Positions 1 through 10,639 of a stretch of 64,000 nucleotides of DNA are shown one piece after another. The DNA comes from Steinernema hermaphroditum. Lineage: Eukaryota > Nematoda > Chromadorea > Rhabditida > Steinernematidae. Below the pieces are notes generated by a model, which was given only the letters and a program-made list of their open reading frames with translations, did not search any database and was not told the origin of the DNA. Each line of letters opens with the position of its first letter. Within the stretch, counting starts at the first letter, position 1. The translations under genes were made by a program, and so were the position numbers. The stretch spans positions 248,001-312,000 of the forward strand of contig CM059625.1 in the NCBI GenBank assembly GCA_030435675.1, written 5' to 3'.

Positions 1-776
1 CACGTCCCCAATATTGTCTGCCACCCAAAAAAGGCCCCATTTAGATAATGAGTGCAAGAATGCTGCTTGTGCTACTTGCTGTCTAACTATCCTTTCCTGA
101 GACGCTCTGCACTTTCTTTATTTTACGTTGAATTGAGGGCGCCAATCGTCAAATCGTTTAATTTGTTCGGTCACCTTTTGTTATGGCCGTAGTGTACAGT
201 AATCTCCGTATGAACTGCGACGAACGCAGACGCTCCGTGGCCGCCCCTGACGACGAAACTTACGTCAGACGAGCGCTCCTCCGTCGGTGGTGCGAAATGA
301 GAAACGATTATACGAATTAATTGATCGCGGCGCTACCGTAGTTCACTAACGACAGCGCGATTCCCTCAGACCAAGGGGCGGTGGTGTGCTCGTTTCTTAA
401 GTGATGCGCATTTCAGTTGTTTCGGGCGAGAACTGAGATCAGCGTTTGTCCAGAAAAGAAGATGGAACGGCCATGGCTTTTGGCGGTATGGCAACTTTGC
501 CGCCAACGGCGACAATTAATTGCCTCCTTCTGCGGCTGCGCGCAGTCTTCGTACATAGTCGTTATCTTTGGCGTCGAATCTCGGCAGATGTCATAATCCA
601 AGCAGTAATCCTTTGCGCACCGAAAGAGCCAGAGTGACTTTGTCGCCAAAGCGACTTTACGGATCGCCGGGGGCTTTAATTCGGAACCGAAAGCGCATTC
701 GCAGAAAAGTAAAAAAAAAGGAAAAGAATTGAAATTGCTGTACTGTAACATATTCAACGACATCGCATGATTACAG
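1..776. other. upstream region of T-box gene, no confident gene
   Basis: This stretch lies upstream of the first T-box exon I can read. I looked for the missing start of the T-box fold (the segment usually ending in GTEMIITK..GRR) and did not find it, so that exon is probably left of position 1 or too diverged to see. Open frames here are short, antisense to one another and lack domain signal. The moderate-GC stretch around 180-420 could be promoter or an untranslated exon, but nothing supports a specific site. Confidence 0.4.
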
Positions 777-2023
777 GCGAATGTTTCCCACGGTGAAAAT
801 TGGAGTCAGTGGATGTGATCCTGATTCCCTCTATTATGTCTTCCTCGACGTTATTCCTGTGGATAATCGTCGCTATCGCTACATTTACAACAAGTCAGCA
901 TGGCTTGCGGCCGGAAAGGCCGAACCCACTCCGCACAACAGCCTCTATTTGCACCCTGATAGTCCGTTCACTGGATCTCAGATGGCAAAACAGGTTGTGT
1001 CTTTCGAAAAGGCAAAGCTAACGAACAACGACGTGAACAAAAGTGGACATGTAAGTATGCGGGCAGCCGCTATTGAAATCGTGAGAGCCTTATTGCAGTT
1101 GGTTTTAAACTCCATGCACAAATATCAGCCGAGGATTCACATCGTTAGGCGGGATAGAAACAGGCCGATGACAACCTTACGAGTTGAAAGTCTACAAGAC
1201 GAAGAGTACAAAACTTTTCAGTTTTCCGAAACACAGTTCATGGCGGTGACTGCTTACCAAAACCAATTGGTACACATGGTTGCACTTGCTCGCTAATCTC
1301 AAGTTTTAGATAACCAAACTAAAAATTGAAAAGAATCCATTCGCAAAAGGATTCCGGGACCCCAATGGAAGATCAATTGACTACGATATGTAATGTTCAC
1401 AATGCTGCCGTCGATGGGTAATTGTGCCTTTTCAGGGACAAAAAGCATGATCTTCTGCCGACATCTAACATGTTCTGCCCCACTGGCTTTCTTCCTCAAA
1501 ACTTTTTAAGTCAATGTAGGTTTTCTCACTTTACGGCCTATTTTGGAAATAAGGGACTGTATTGTTTCATTACGGTTAGTCGACAACAAGATTGATGATG
1601 AAGCCTTGTACTTTTATCCTCATGAAATTACGACTTTTTTATGCTGTAACAATTTCAAGAACAACTGAAGCGAAACGCTCATCAGTTAATAGTGATCTCT
1701 AGTTAATTGTTGCTTTATGCCTATTCGCAGCCTATTCTAGTTTTTATTTAGATGCTGAAACTTACACAGGACCTCTTTCACAAACACTAATTTTAGATTG
1801 GATGGAAAAGCTGCAGCAAGCAAAAGTGCCAACGATGCCAACTAGCTATATTTCGCAGCTACTTCTTTCGAAACTTCCGGTGTTCCCAAATGCGATCTCA
1901 TACGGTGGAGAGCTTTCTGTTGCGACGACACAGCGCTTTTCACATACAGAAGCGAACAGCTCGTCTTCAGATGTTGCTGAATTGTCCGAGCCCTCTTCAC
2001 CAAGCGAAGAATCTAAAGTGTAA
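777..2023 (+). CDS. mab-9: T-box transcription factor, Tbx20/MAB-9 type, 5' end missing
   Basis: DNA-binding transcription factor acting in the nucleus. The exon after the acceptor TTACAG (771-776) encodes MFPTVKIGVSG, then PVDNRRYRYIYNKSAW, AGKAEPTP and HPDSPFTG. A 46-base intron (1050-1095) interrupts the domain before NSMHKYQPRIHIV. A third exon after TTTTAG near 1305 continues ITKLKIEKNPFAKGFRD, the classic T-box end. Further exons, near 1437 and 1798-2023, give a Ser-rich tail ending SPSEESKV. HPDSPFTG and VSFEKAKLTNN resemble the Tbx20 subfamily, whose Caenorhabditis member is MAB-9 (hindgut and neuronal fate), rather than Tbx1 or Tbx2. The subfamily call is inference. The ATG at 781 is internal to the domain and not the true start. 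The N-terminal third of the T-box is not in view. Confidence 0.82.
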
Positions 2024-4055
2024 ATTATTTCGGTTTTCGATACTTGTACGATACATCTGTATGTTGTTCTTAAATCAAGCGTTCTTGCTGTTTACATGAT
2101 AAATCTGCTCTAAGATATTGATGGTGCATGTCGATAATCGGAAGCGACTAGGTGGTGGATTTTATTAATGCCATAAAGAAGGGGCACGTGTCCAAGTGGC
2201 GCGAGCGCGCAGGTGATAACTTGTAGATGTCCTCCTCGGTCAACGTTGGTAATTAGAGCTTTGGATGTTGATGGCATCCTTCGAAGAAACAAACATGTGG
2301 CTGCACCTAAGTGAGATCTTCGGATCGTAAACCCTAACGCGACGTTCTCGACATCAAGAGGTAAATGGGCGCGGTTTTACAGCTCCCAACCATTCGGTAG
2401 GCGCTCGACTTTTTAACACTTTGGTGTCGCGCATTCGCCGCCTAATTGATACAATAAAACGGCGCGCGAGAATGTTCAGATTCAATACGTGTGCAACAGA
2501 AGTCGCAGCAATATCGTTTAGCGGCGACGCCTCTATTCATCCCAAAAACAAATCGCGGTTTCACGCGGTCACATCAAACACCCGCCACTAATTTCCATAT
2601 GGTGGTTTCAAGGACACGCGTGGAAATGATCACTACTGTAGTTCTGTGTGATTTTGCGCAGTGCGTTGTGGGCGTATTAGAGTGTTTGTCCTTAAAAAGT
2701 GCACACAAGGAGGGAAATCATAAAATATATGTATATACATACATATATAAAAAATATATATACATATATACATAGCGGACAAAAATTTATCAGTTCAAAC
2801 ATATAATACATAGACCACAGTGAACAACACATTAAGGCCGTTTGGAAAATGACGAGTTGCTGCACCTTTTGAAAGAAGGCATTACGGAGGATGTACTGCA
2901 CATGAAATATCGTAGTGAGACAACAACTATAAATAATAGGCTGACAGTTGTACATTGTCTTCGTAAAGAAAATAAAACGCTTTTACTAAGAACTGGACCA
3001 AGCAAATTGAGACATAATTACTCACCTGGCTGAATCGGAATAGCCACATTACTTCTTGCAATTTGGAGCATTTAACAATCTGGTTTTTCCTACTGAAAAA
3101 AAGGTTTTCAGCTACGCCCAGTTTGCGGTTATTTCTTTGGTCGAGTCGTATTTTTTTATTTGACTCCGTACTGATAATATATATTGAAATTAATACAAAT
3201 CTGAGGAAAACAATTCATACATTTGAATGAGGGTATATGGTTGTGTAGTATTCGGAACTACATAAACTTGGTTGAACGGTGGACTTAGATTAGTGAACAA
3301 TGGAAATAATTTCACTTATGTCCATTCTCAAATGCAAACGCCGCCTGTACACCATTGCTGCTGTGGTTGCCAATGAGGCTCGTAGCAAACAAATATTCAA
3401 AGAAGGCACGTATAAGAATACGACCAGTTGCTCTTAGAAAGTTTACTCCACTTGATATTTATTTATAACAAAGTCACTAATGGTAACAAGCTATTAAAAC
3501 GTAGAACATCTTTTAATGGTTGCAACATCACAATTTCGTTAGATGTCCTGAAATGAAGCAATGCCAGTTCTTTTTCACAGCTATTGTTTCTTATAATTTG
3601 GTTCGCCATGCTATTGGCTTCGCGTGGCCGCAAAGTACGGTTGCTTTCAATTCGATCATCATTCTGCGTTGTTATGTTGTGCCTTGAAGTAAGTGGTGCA
3701 CGCGTTCTCGCATCGCGAACGGCGGTCGGCAAACAGACGGTCGCTATTTCAGGCTTCACCAACAAAATGGCATTCCATCCACAGTCACGTACTATCTAGT
3801 CCCTCAACGCGCTGTCATTGACGATAGCGATTTTAATGAAAAATCAAATATTGTGCTCTTCGAATTGTAATATGCTGCTCAGACGAACCTACTAAATTTC
3901 CCTAGTTGCATCCTAACGGCCACCCACGATGATATTGACGATATCGATGTTTTTGCACTGGCACCTACACACGCTTATTTACCGCACTGTATTTACCTAT
4001 AGAGTATAATAAACAATGAACCGTTTAGCTATAAATAAAAAACATCCTATTTCAG
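2024..4055. other. intergenic, AT-rich, no supported gene
   Basis: Two kilobases between the T-box gene and the RRM/F-box gene. It contains an AT-type microsatellite at about 2725-2775 and scattered short open frames (for example 2842-3033 and 3584-3799 on the plus strand) with no recognisable domain or splice context. Probably regulatory and spacer DNA. Confidence 0.5.
2725..2775. repeat. AT-rich microsatellite
   Basis: Imperfect alternation of TATATA, TACATA and ATATAC units over about 50 bases. Simple-sequence DNA, with no coding or RNA interpretation offered. Confidence 0.7.
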
Positions 4056-7000
4056 ATGTATGGCTTCGCTGATGGTTTAGCCAGTGGCTTGGCCGGTGGC
4101 CTCGGAAGCGGCCACGGTGGTTTTCGCTTGCCGCCCTCGTCCCAGAAGTCGAACGCCGAAAGTGCATTTTCTAGGCCGCAGGTAAGAACCACCATGTTGG
4201 CGTATTAGCTGATTACCTACCTCTGAGCATGTAAAACGCTCCATATAACATATTCGAAAGAAGATTGGATTAGTAGTTAGTGCATAGGCTTGTTTTCGAA
4301 TATTGTGACAGATAAGTTCTCTAAATTCTATGAGGCTCCCGCTCAGAAGATGGAAGCGAACCATGCAGTAACTTTCAGCACAATCTGGCAGTTAGTGCGT
4401 TTCACTTATGGTCGTAGTCTTACAGCCGGATTATGTTTCAGACAATGTTCAAAACGTTACGCCGACTTCATGGACACAATCTCGAAAGCCAAGGCTTGAA
4501 TAACATTTCAGACGCCTTCCAGGCTTTCGTTACACGCGCTCGATTCTTTAGCGTTGGACGATTAAGGTGAAAAAGTTGGTTCCCATCAAAATCGCGACCA
4601 CATTTTCAGGCGCACGTGGTCTCATTCAGCAGTTGAATTTATGAAATATCGAAAATTATTACCTATGCTTGTTGCAGACGAGAACGAAATAGGAGCGGCT
4701 TTTGATGGTATATTTTTTGTCAGTACCAGTACCAGTAAATTTTAACGAACACTTTAGATTTCGATGCAGGTCTTACGATGGAGACTTCGCGTGTTTCCAT
4801 GTGTGCCAAGGGTGATAGTCGAAAAATTGTTGTCACAAATGTGTCTCCACGTGCTACGGTCAGCCAACTTCAGTCCTTTTTCAACAAATTCGGCAAAGTC
4901 GCCTCTTGTCACATGCCAAGTGATGATCGCAGACAGTCGATGTATGCCACCTTGCCGAAAAATCCACGTTGCCAGGGAACTATATACATTATATTCAAGT
5001 AAATGTGTCCGATCTTTCTATCGTAATATGTACTTATTTGTTAAGGAAAGATGACGCTGTTACAAGGGCGCTGAATGCGCCAAAGGATGAGCTTAAATTC
5101 TACGATAACTACATGAATGTTAGCTTGGTAAGGAGCTTGGTTACATCTCTTACTTCGATTCTTGTGACATGGATTAGTAATACAAGCTACAAATGACTGG
5201 GGTAAAGGATATGTTTCGTGGCAGTCGCATATATGTTGGTTTCTACTAAGAAAAATTCATTAAAATATGTTTCAGCACGTGTCAAAGCGGAAAGGAGGAT
5301 CGTCCAGCCGCACTTCCTCTCAGTCTGGCGCTGAATCGCTTGGGCTTGGCTTTGCTATACCCGCCGGCCCTCCTGCTCACGAGGGCACCATATCACGAGG
5401 CTCGTCCAATCTTTCACTATCGTCGTCTACAGCAACCCTTTCGATCAGCGATAGTCTGGGAGGCTTCTCGTTTGACGACCTTCCATCTCGAGCACTGCAG
5501 AAGGTTCTCTCTCGCACTTCAGCGATTGATCGGATTCGTTTCGAACGCGTGAACAAGGCTTGGCTTGAAGCCGCTATTAAGGTAGTGCCTAAAATATGTC
5601 CACCGTTATAATTGTGTTGTTTTAGTCGTGGTCCGAGTGTCCTATTCTTTCGTTCCGCAATGATCGGCAGCTTCTTTCTCTTTTCACAAAGGAAAATCCC
5701 CTCCGTAATTCTCATCTTAAACTGATTCTGACAAGATGTGGGATACATCTTAAGGAATTAGATTTGTCAAAAGTTACTAATCTATTGGACGACAAGGCGT
5801 TTGAAATTATCGCCGCAAATTGCCCAAATCTTCAAAAGGTAAAAGTGACCATCAGAGGGAGCCCGTTCATAATAGCTGCTTTTAGCTGAATATCACCGGT
5901 GTTACTGGAACTCTGAATGCGTTACGTTCCCTCGGGGAATCCCTGCCGAAGCTTAAGACTATCATTTATAAAGACATGGCAACGCTAGGCGAAAAGAGCT
6001 TTTGGTACTTGTTCCGCAGCAGCGGTTCTTCGATCAAAGTCGTTGACTTGAGTGGATGTCGACGATTACTCGGACGTTGCTTCAAGCTGTTTAGCAAGAA
6101 CCTTGAAACTGTGCGATTAGATGGATGCTCACGCATTGATGATGAGACCATCGAAGACATCTGCTTGCGGTCTAGCAATGTTCGAGAACTACGGCTAAAT
6201 TGGTGTCTCAAAGTAACAGACGAAAGTATTAGGTGAGTAGTTGTGAACAGAAGAAAGTCATAACTGATTTCAGTTTAATTACGCGCAATCTTATGGATCT
6301 CGAAATTCTTTCTCTCTGTGGTGATAACTTCAAAGGAATCAGTTCTGTGTGTCTCACGAACTTCGCACGTCTTACTAAATTAACGCATCTTTAGTAAGTT
6401 CAGTTTTAGTAGGACAAATAACGCCTTATATATAAAAGGAGAACCGACAGGCCCGTTGGTATGTGTGCGCTTTTTTCCGTGGACAGGCGAGCGACCAGAC
6501 AAAATGCGGACCCTGGCCGGCCGTGATCCGACCCCGACTTGCGAATGAAACACGTTTGTAATAAGCCATGAAGTTTGATAGCGATCGGTTCACTGCCACT
6601 ATATCTTCGAGACCGATAGCCCACCACTTGTCTACCGGGTTGAGTAAAACGGATCCTGTTAGTGCCATACTTGCCACCCACCGGACACATGACTTTTTGT
6701 ACTTAGAGGGTGCGCAGTTTATTCTCATTGACCAAAAATTAGTGCCATAAGATATTTAACAGCGTGTTTTCAGCTTTGATCACAACTCCGCCATTGATGA
6801 CAGTGCTATAACAGCATTCAGTTCTCACCTTACCGAACTTAAATGCCTTTCCTTGAGTAACTCCGGTAGTGACAGTCAGATCACGTCTGCAGGATTAATG
6901 TCAATAGCTTCGCTGAGTAACTTAGAAGAGGTTTGAATCTGTGAACCCCTAAAGATCGGCAAGTTATTTCAGTTGGACCTAAGCAGTATAGCTGGTGTCA

Positions 7001-7801
7001 ACAGCGCCGTCGTTAGCGCCATTACGCACGGATGCGCAAAACTCGCAACGCTTCGCCTCCGAAGTTGCATATATCTTGACGACGAAGGAGTACAAACAGT
7101 CGCATCCCTCCCACATATCGAACATATCGATTTCAGCGGCTGTATCTTGGTAAGTGTTTATAGAATTTGTTTATAGGAATGTGCTAAACTACTCGTCTTG
7201 TCACGTCCTAAAATCATGCTTATTGTGCTCATCGTCCTTTTGATTCTTTATATATTTTGAAACTGTTCATAGGAATAGCAAACTTGTACTCAAACACTTT
7301 TGCGACAAACATTTAGGTATCAACCTCTGCTATCCAGACATTGATCTCCACATTTACGTTATCTGAAGAGGTATGTGGTGAACTACAGAAAACTATTCAA
7401 CGAAACTCACTATAGAATTCCAACGCCATCACCCTTGTCATCGGTGGGACAGTATGTCAAATCGGCCATCTACGCCTGCGTAACTCGCGTGTTGTCATCG
7501 ACGAAGCTGATTATAGCGGATCTAGTCTGCAATCTGCTCGTGCATTTATTAACACAATGCAGAAAGGTTGGGATTTCGCCGTATGTGTGAGCTTACACTT
7601 TTGTTTTTAGATATAAATGAGGATTACTCAGACGATGAGCTATCTGACGGGGAATTCGACTCTCTGAACGCACAGCGTTCATTTATTGTTGATGCGCTAA
7701 ATGCTGAAGACGACTCACCAATCGAGAGTGACAAGGCCATGCTAGAATGGGCTCATCGCGAAGCTGTAAATCTGGGACTCATTCCCGACGATGAAACGTG
7801 A
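4056..7801 (+). CDS. RRM plus F-box plus leucine-rich-repeat protein
   Basis: Multi-exon gene whose start ATG at 4056 follows TTTCAG directly (likely trans-splice site). Exon 1 (4056-4181) encodes a Gly-rich start (MYGFADGLASGLAGG). Exons near 4439, 4609 and 4758 lead in frame into an RNA-recognition motif: RNP2-like IVVTNVS, the FGKVASCHMPSDD turn, and RNP1-like GTIYIIF. A Ser-rich linker follows (about 5276-5450). Next comes an F-box (FDDLPSRALQKVLSRTSAID ending with NKAWLEAA) near 5470-5580, which in known proteins binds Skp1. From about 5625 to 7150 run AMN1/FBXL-type repeats such as VVDLSGCRRL, VRLDGCSRIDD and LRLRSCIYLDDEGV. Late exons end in an acidic tail (EDYSDDELSDGEFDS). All junctions I tested keep frame. 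Likely an SCF substrate receptor with an RNA-binding module, though that role is inferred. I do not recognise a named orthologue. Confidence 0.82.
6394..6773. mobile_element. possible inserted repeat in an intron of the RRM/F-box gene
   Basis: Most introns of this gene are near 45 bases, but this one is about 380. Its interior is richer in GC than the neighbouring introns and contains TATATATAAAAGG near its left end. The flanking LRR exons remain in frame across it. The size and composition suggest a later insertion. I found no clear terminal inverted repeat or target duplication, and no second copy in the window. Confidence 0.3.
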
Positions 7802-8115
7802 TTAGTTGTATGATCGAATGATTGATTGTGGCCCTTTGCAGAGTAGATAAAATATTATGGCTTATTGTTGCAGATCATACGTTTAGGAAGAAATGTGAGA
7901 TGTTGTGGGATGAGAAGTCGCTCTCAGTATACGAGCTCATGAGAAAACTAAATTCTAGTCTATGGGCTTACTTTCGCAGGCGCACTGTATACCCGTTGTG
8001 TTCGCGAGCAAAACGGTTCATTTTGAAACATCACTTTATTTTAAACATCAAACATCACTTTACATGAAACTTCTCTACGATAATGAATAACAATGGTAGT
8101 CTCAGAACAACTAAG
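7802..8115. other. convergent 3' intergenic spacer
   Basis: About 310 bases between the plus-strand RRM/F-box/LRR gene and the minus-strand orphan. It presumably holds both 3' UTRs. No gene or repeat is seen. Confidence 0.5.
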
Positions 8116-9204
8116 CTACATCCAAATTTTCAACTCGGAAAAACCGTTCATACGTTCGATATCGGTTCGCACATTACAGTCGACAAAAATGGCGTGCGGC
8201 TCGATCGTCCTATACTTCGGGTCCTCCAAATTTCGATACTCTTCCTTATTGTACAGAATGAACAGGAAGTTCTTTATCTGCTGTGACGTCGTTTCATCAA
8301 TTCTGAGCTGAATGGAAGGCCTTTGTGCGGTTATGATTGATTTTTCCATGAAGACAGAATAAAGTGCTTGATAAAATGCTGCGGAGAAATTTCGGCCGTT
8401 TGCAAGGAAACCTTCAAAGTTGTTACTTTTGACGAATTTGACGATATATGGCTCCACGTTTGCTGAGAAGTTAACCGCAAGTTGCAAATAGCGGAGGTGT
8501 TGTCGGGCTATTTGCTTAATGATGAAACCATCGATGTGAGGGTTGGGCTGTCCGGGGCATCGGAGCAGAATCTTGGAGAACGGAAGGTTCATACACGGAA
8601 ACAGCCTTTGGAAGAGTTTCGGCCTAGCAGCGTCAAAATCCATGTCAATGTAGCCATACAATTTTTGAGCGATTGCAGATAATTGTTCTTCCGAGCAACA
8701 CGCTCTAGGATGACGAAACACTGCAAAGTTTATGAAATCGTTGTATTTGAGTTCCTCAGGGAGCACCTTTTTGACGAATACACCGCTTTCACTAAGCGAA
8801 TACTGGTAGAAACGTTCGCCCTTGAGCTCGGTACATGTTAGTCTTCTGGCGATCCTTCCCCACAATCCACTAACTTGACAGATATGTTTCAATAGGTTGC
8901 ATTTCAAAGGATATGATGCGCAAAATTCTTTGCATCGTTTATCATCTTCCAGGTTTTCAGCTTGACTAATGATGCCAGAAATGACATCTTCGGAGAGATA
9001 AGCGAACGAGTTATCAACTGACCGTTTCCACTCGACATATTCATGCGAAGTTTGGAGAAACCGAAGTAGTTCGCGGAGGAAGGGATGTTCTTGTGCGTTG
9101 ATAGAGCTTTGTTCGATATAATTGAAGAGTTGAGTTTCGAGGCTTGCGGACTGCACCACTCGGTCCTCAGCCATTTTCGTTGTCTGACAAGATTCGATGG
9201 CCAT
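8116..9204 (-). CDS. intronless 362-aa protein of unknown function
   Basis: A single uninterrupted frame of 362 codons on the minus strand, unusual here because almost every other gene is split by small introns. The protein has no signal peptide or membrane segment by eye. It looks like a soluble, mostly helical protein with many aromatic and basic residues. Recognisable local pieces are FINFAVFRHPRACCSEEQL, YGYIDMDFDAARPKLFQRLF and HLRYLQLAVNFSANVEPYI. The layout, with a short helical head and a 200-residue body without catalytic motifs, recalls expanded nematode families of F-box-like or paralogous single-exon proteins, but I cannot identify an F-box or place it in a family. Lack of introns suggests a retrocopy or a fast-turnover family. 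A second in-frame Met lies at codon 11. It converges on the RRM/F-box gene. Confidence 0.7.
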   Translation of the reverse strand: MAIESCQTTKMAEDRVVQSASLETQLFNYIEQSSINAQEHPFLRELLRFLQTSHEYVEWKRSVDNSFAYLSEDVISGIISQAENLEDDKRCKEFCASYPLKCNLLKHICQVSGLWGRIARRLTCTELKGERFYQYSLSESGVFVKKVLPEELKYNDFINFAVFRHPRACCSEEQLSAIAQKLYGYIDMDFDAARPKLFQRLFPCMNLPFSKILLRCPGQPNPHIDGFIIKQIARQHLRYLQLAVNFSANVEPYIVKFVKSNNFEGFLANGRNFSAAFYQALYSVFMEKSIITAQRPSIQLRIDETTSQQIKNFLFILYNKEEYRNLEDPKYRTIEPHAIFVDCNVRTDIERMNGFSELKIWM

Positions 9205-9894
9205 AGAAAGAAGATACGCCGAATAGTCTTATCTTCTGAGAGATCAGCGTAGGCGTTCACACATCTCAGCTTACGCTATCTTTGCCCCTGTTACTGTAAA
9301 GATGTTTGCGTATAGCTGAAATTTTAAGTCAACGACATATGAATGGTTGCTCTCTTTAGTTTTTTTTGGTGGTGTTAGTGGAGCAGAGGCTTGTCAGACG
9401 AGAACTAGCAATCCTGGGAACCATTTGAGATGCATGCGAATTGCCGCACACTTTGCATGACTTCGTAAACCAATGTGCGTCCCGATTTATGTTTACTTTT
9501 GAAAGCAAGTGCGACCATGATGAAAGCGAGCGAAAGATTTCAAGCACGCCTGGCATTTGCTGCCAAAATCTGCCTAGTCCGTCTAGAATTTGGGTCAAGA
9601 TACTGCTCGTTAGATACGCATGGAGTATGTCAGTTGAGAATCGCTATAACATAAAATACTGCAAGAAAAAAGCACATGTTCGGTCCACATTGAGTGCACA
9701 TATGACAGAAACTCAAAAATGTCCGCACGCGAGCGATGTGGCTCTGTTATTCGATACCATCAGCTTCAAATGTTGAGCGCTTTTGGTAGCGGACTTTTGT
9801 TTCTTTTAGTGGCAGATAGCTGGTTGAAAACAAACAGAAAATGTACAAGAATACTAAATTTTTGAGTCTGTCTCGAAACTGTGAATGTCAAAAA
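9205..9894. other. intergenic, no supported gene
   Basis: Upstream of the intronless orphan. Short open frames on both strands (for example 9441-9776) look fortuitous, and I see no splice-linked exons. Probably promoter of the orphan followed by spacer. Confidence 0.45.
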
Positions 9895-10240
9895 ATCACT
9901 ACGCTCGCATGACTTTATTTCGCAAATCAAAGGCATTACGCATTGCGCGACACCGAAAATAGACAACGGGGGGGTGGCGGCGCACTTCATGGGGCATCTG
10001 GGAGTCGGAAAATCTTCGGATGCGGCAGCGGAACATCGTTTGCAACACAACGGAGGCTTCTGAGCTTGCATCTTATGGTCCGTGGTCCGGGAGTTGCGTC
10101 TTCGCTGGTCCTCAGAGCGTCGGCGACCTTCGGGATGACATCTCACGCAGCATTCGGCGTCGGATTCCTGGCGTGGGACACCTTGTTGTCAGCGGTGGTG
10201 GGACTACGGCTTCCGGGTGTCCCAATTCCCTCTGGAAGCC
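9895..10240 (-). mobile_element. short retroelement-like repeat, family B copy 1
   Basis: Near-identical in long stretches to a second copy at 36285-36560. In minus orientation the element ends with a small hairpin (GCAATGC / GCCTT region), then AAATAAAG. Its body carries an unexplained shared frame beginning RRNSRTTDHKMQAQ with several Cys residues (also in copy 2). The part around 10190-10230 (GGACTACGGCTTCC) matches the body of family A at 25680-25760. I read it as a non-autonomous element sharing 3'-end signals with family A. The right boundary is uncertain and may reach about 10540. Confidence 0.55.
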
Positions 10241-10639
10241 GGAACACTCACAACTGCCACGGGGTTTGCCATCTGACCAACCAGACACTCAGCGAGCGAG
10301 TCTACGCTCGCATACCTTTTTTAAATGTCATTTATTTCATGAAAGCAGCTTGGTGACACGCCGTCACGTTGTAAAGCCACTTCGATGTCATGTTGTTCAT
10401 AGTCGGCGCTTAATATTTGTCGCGCAAGCAAGGCGAACGCGCGAACCGACAAAGGGTCTGCCTACCACTCAATCGACATGCACTAACCGATCGGAACCCA
10501 GGCGGTTGACGTCATCGCCTTCTCGCACTTCTTAGTCACCACCATTTCGTCAGTTCAAACAATTTATTCCAAAGTGACTTGCTGCGCAAACGGATCACTG
10601 TCGCTGTCCTACCGGTGCTCCTTATCTTCGTTCCCTTCT
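10241..10639. other. spacer between repeat and CRAL-TRIO gene
   Basis: Moderate-GC sequence, possibly more of the family B element. No gene is supported. The 3' UTR of the minus-strand CRAL-TRIO gene should lie in its right part. Confidence 0.4.
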
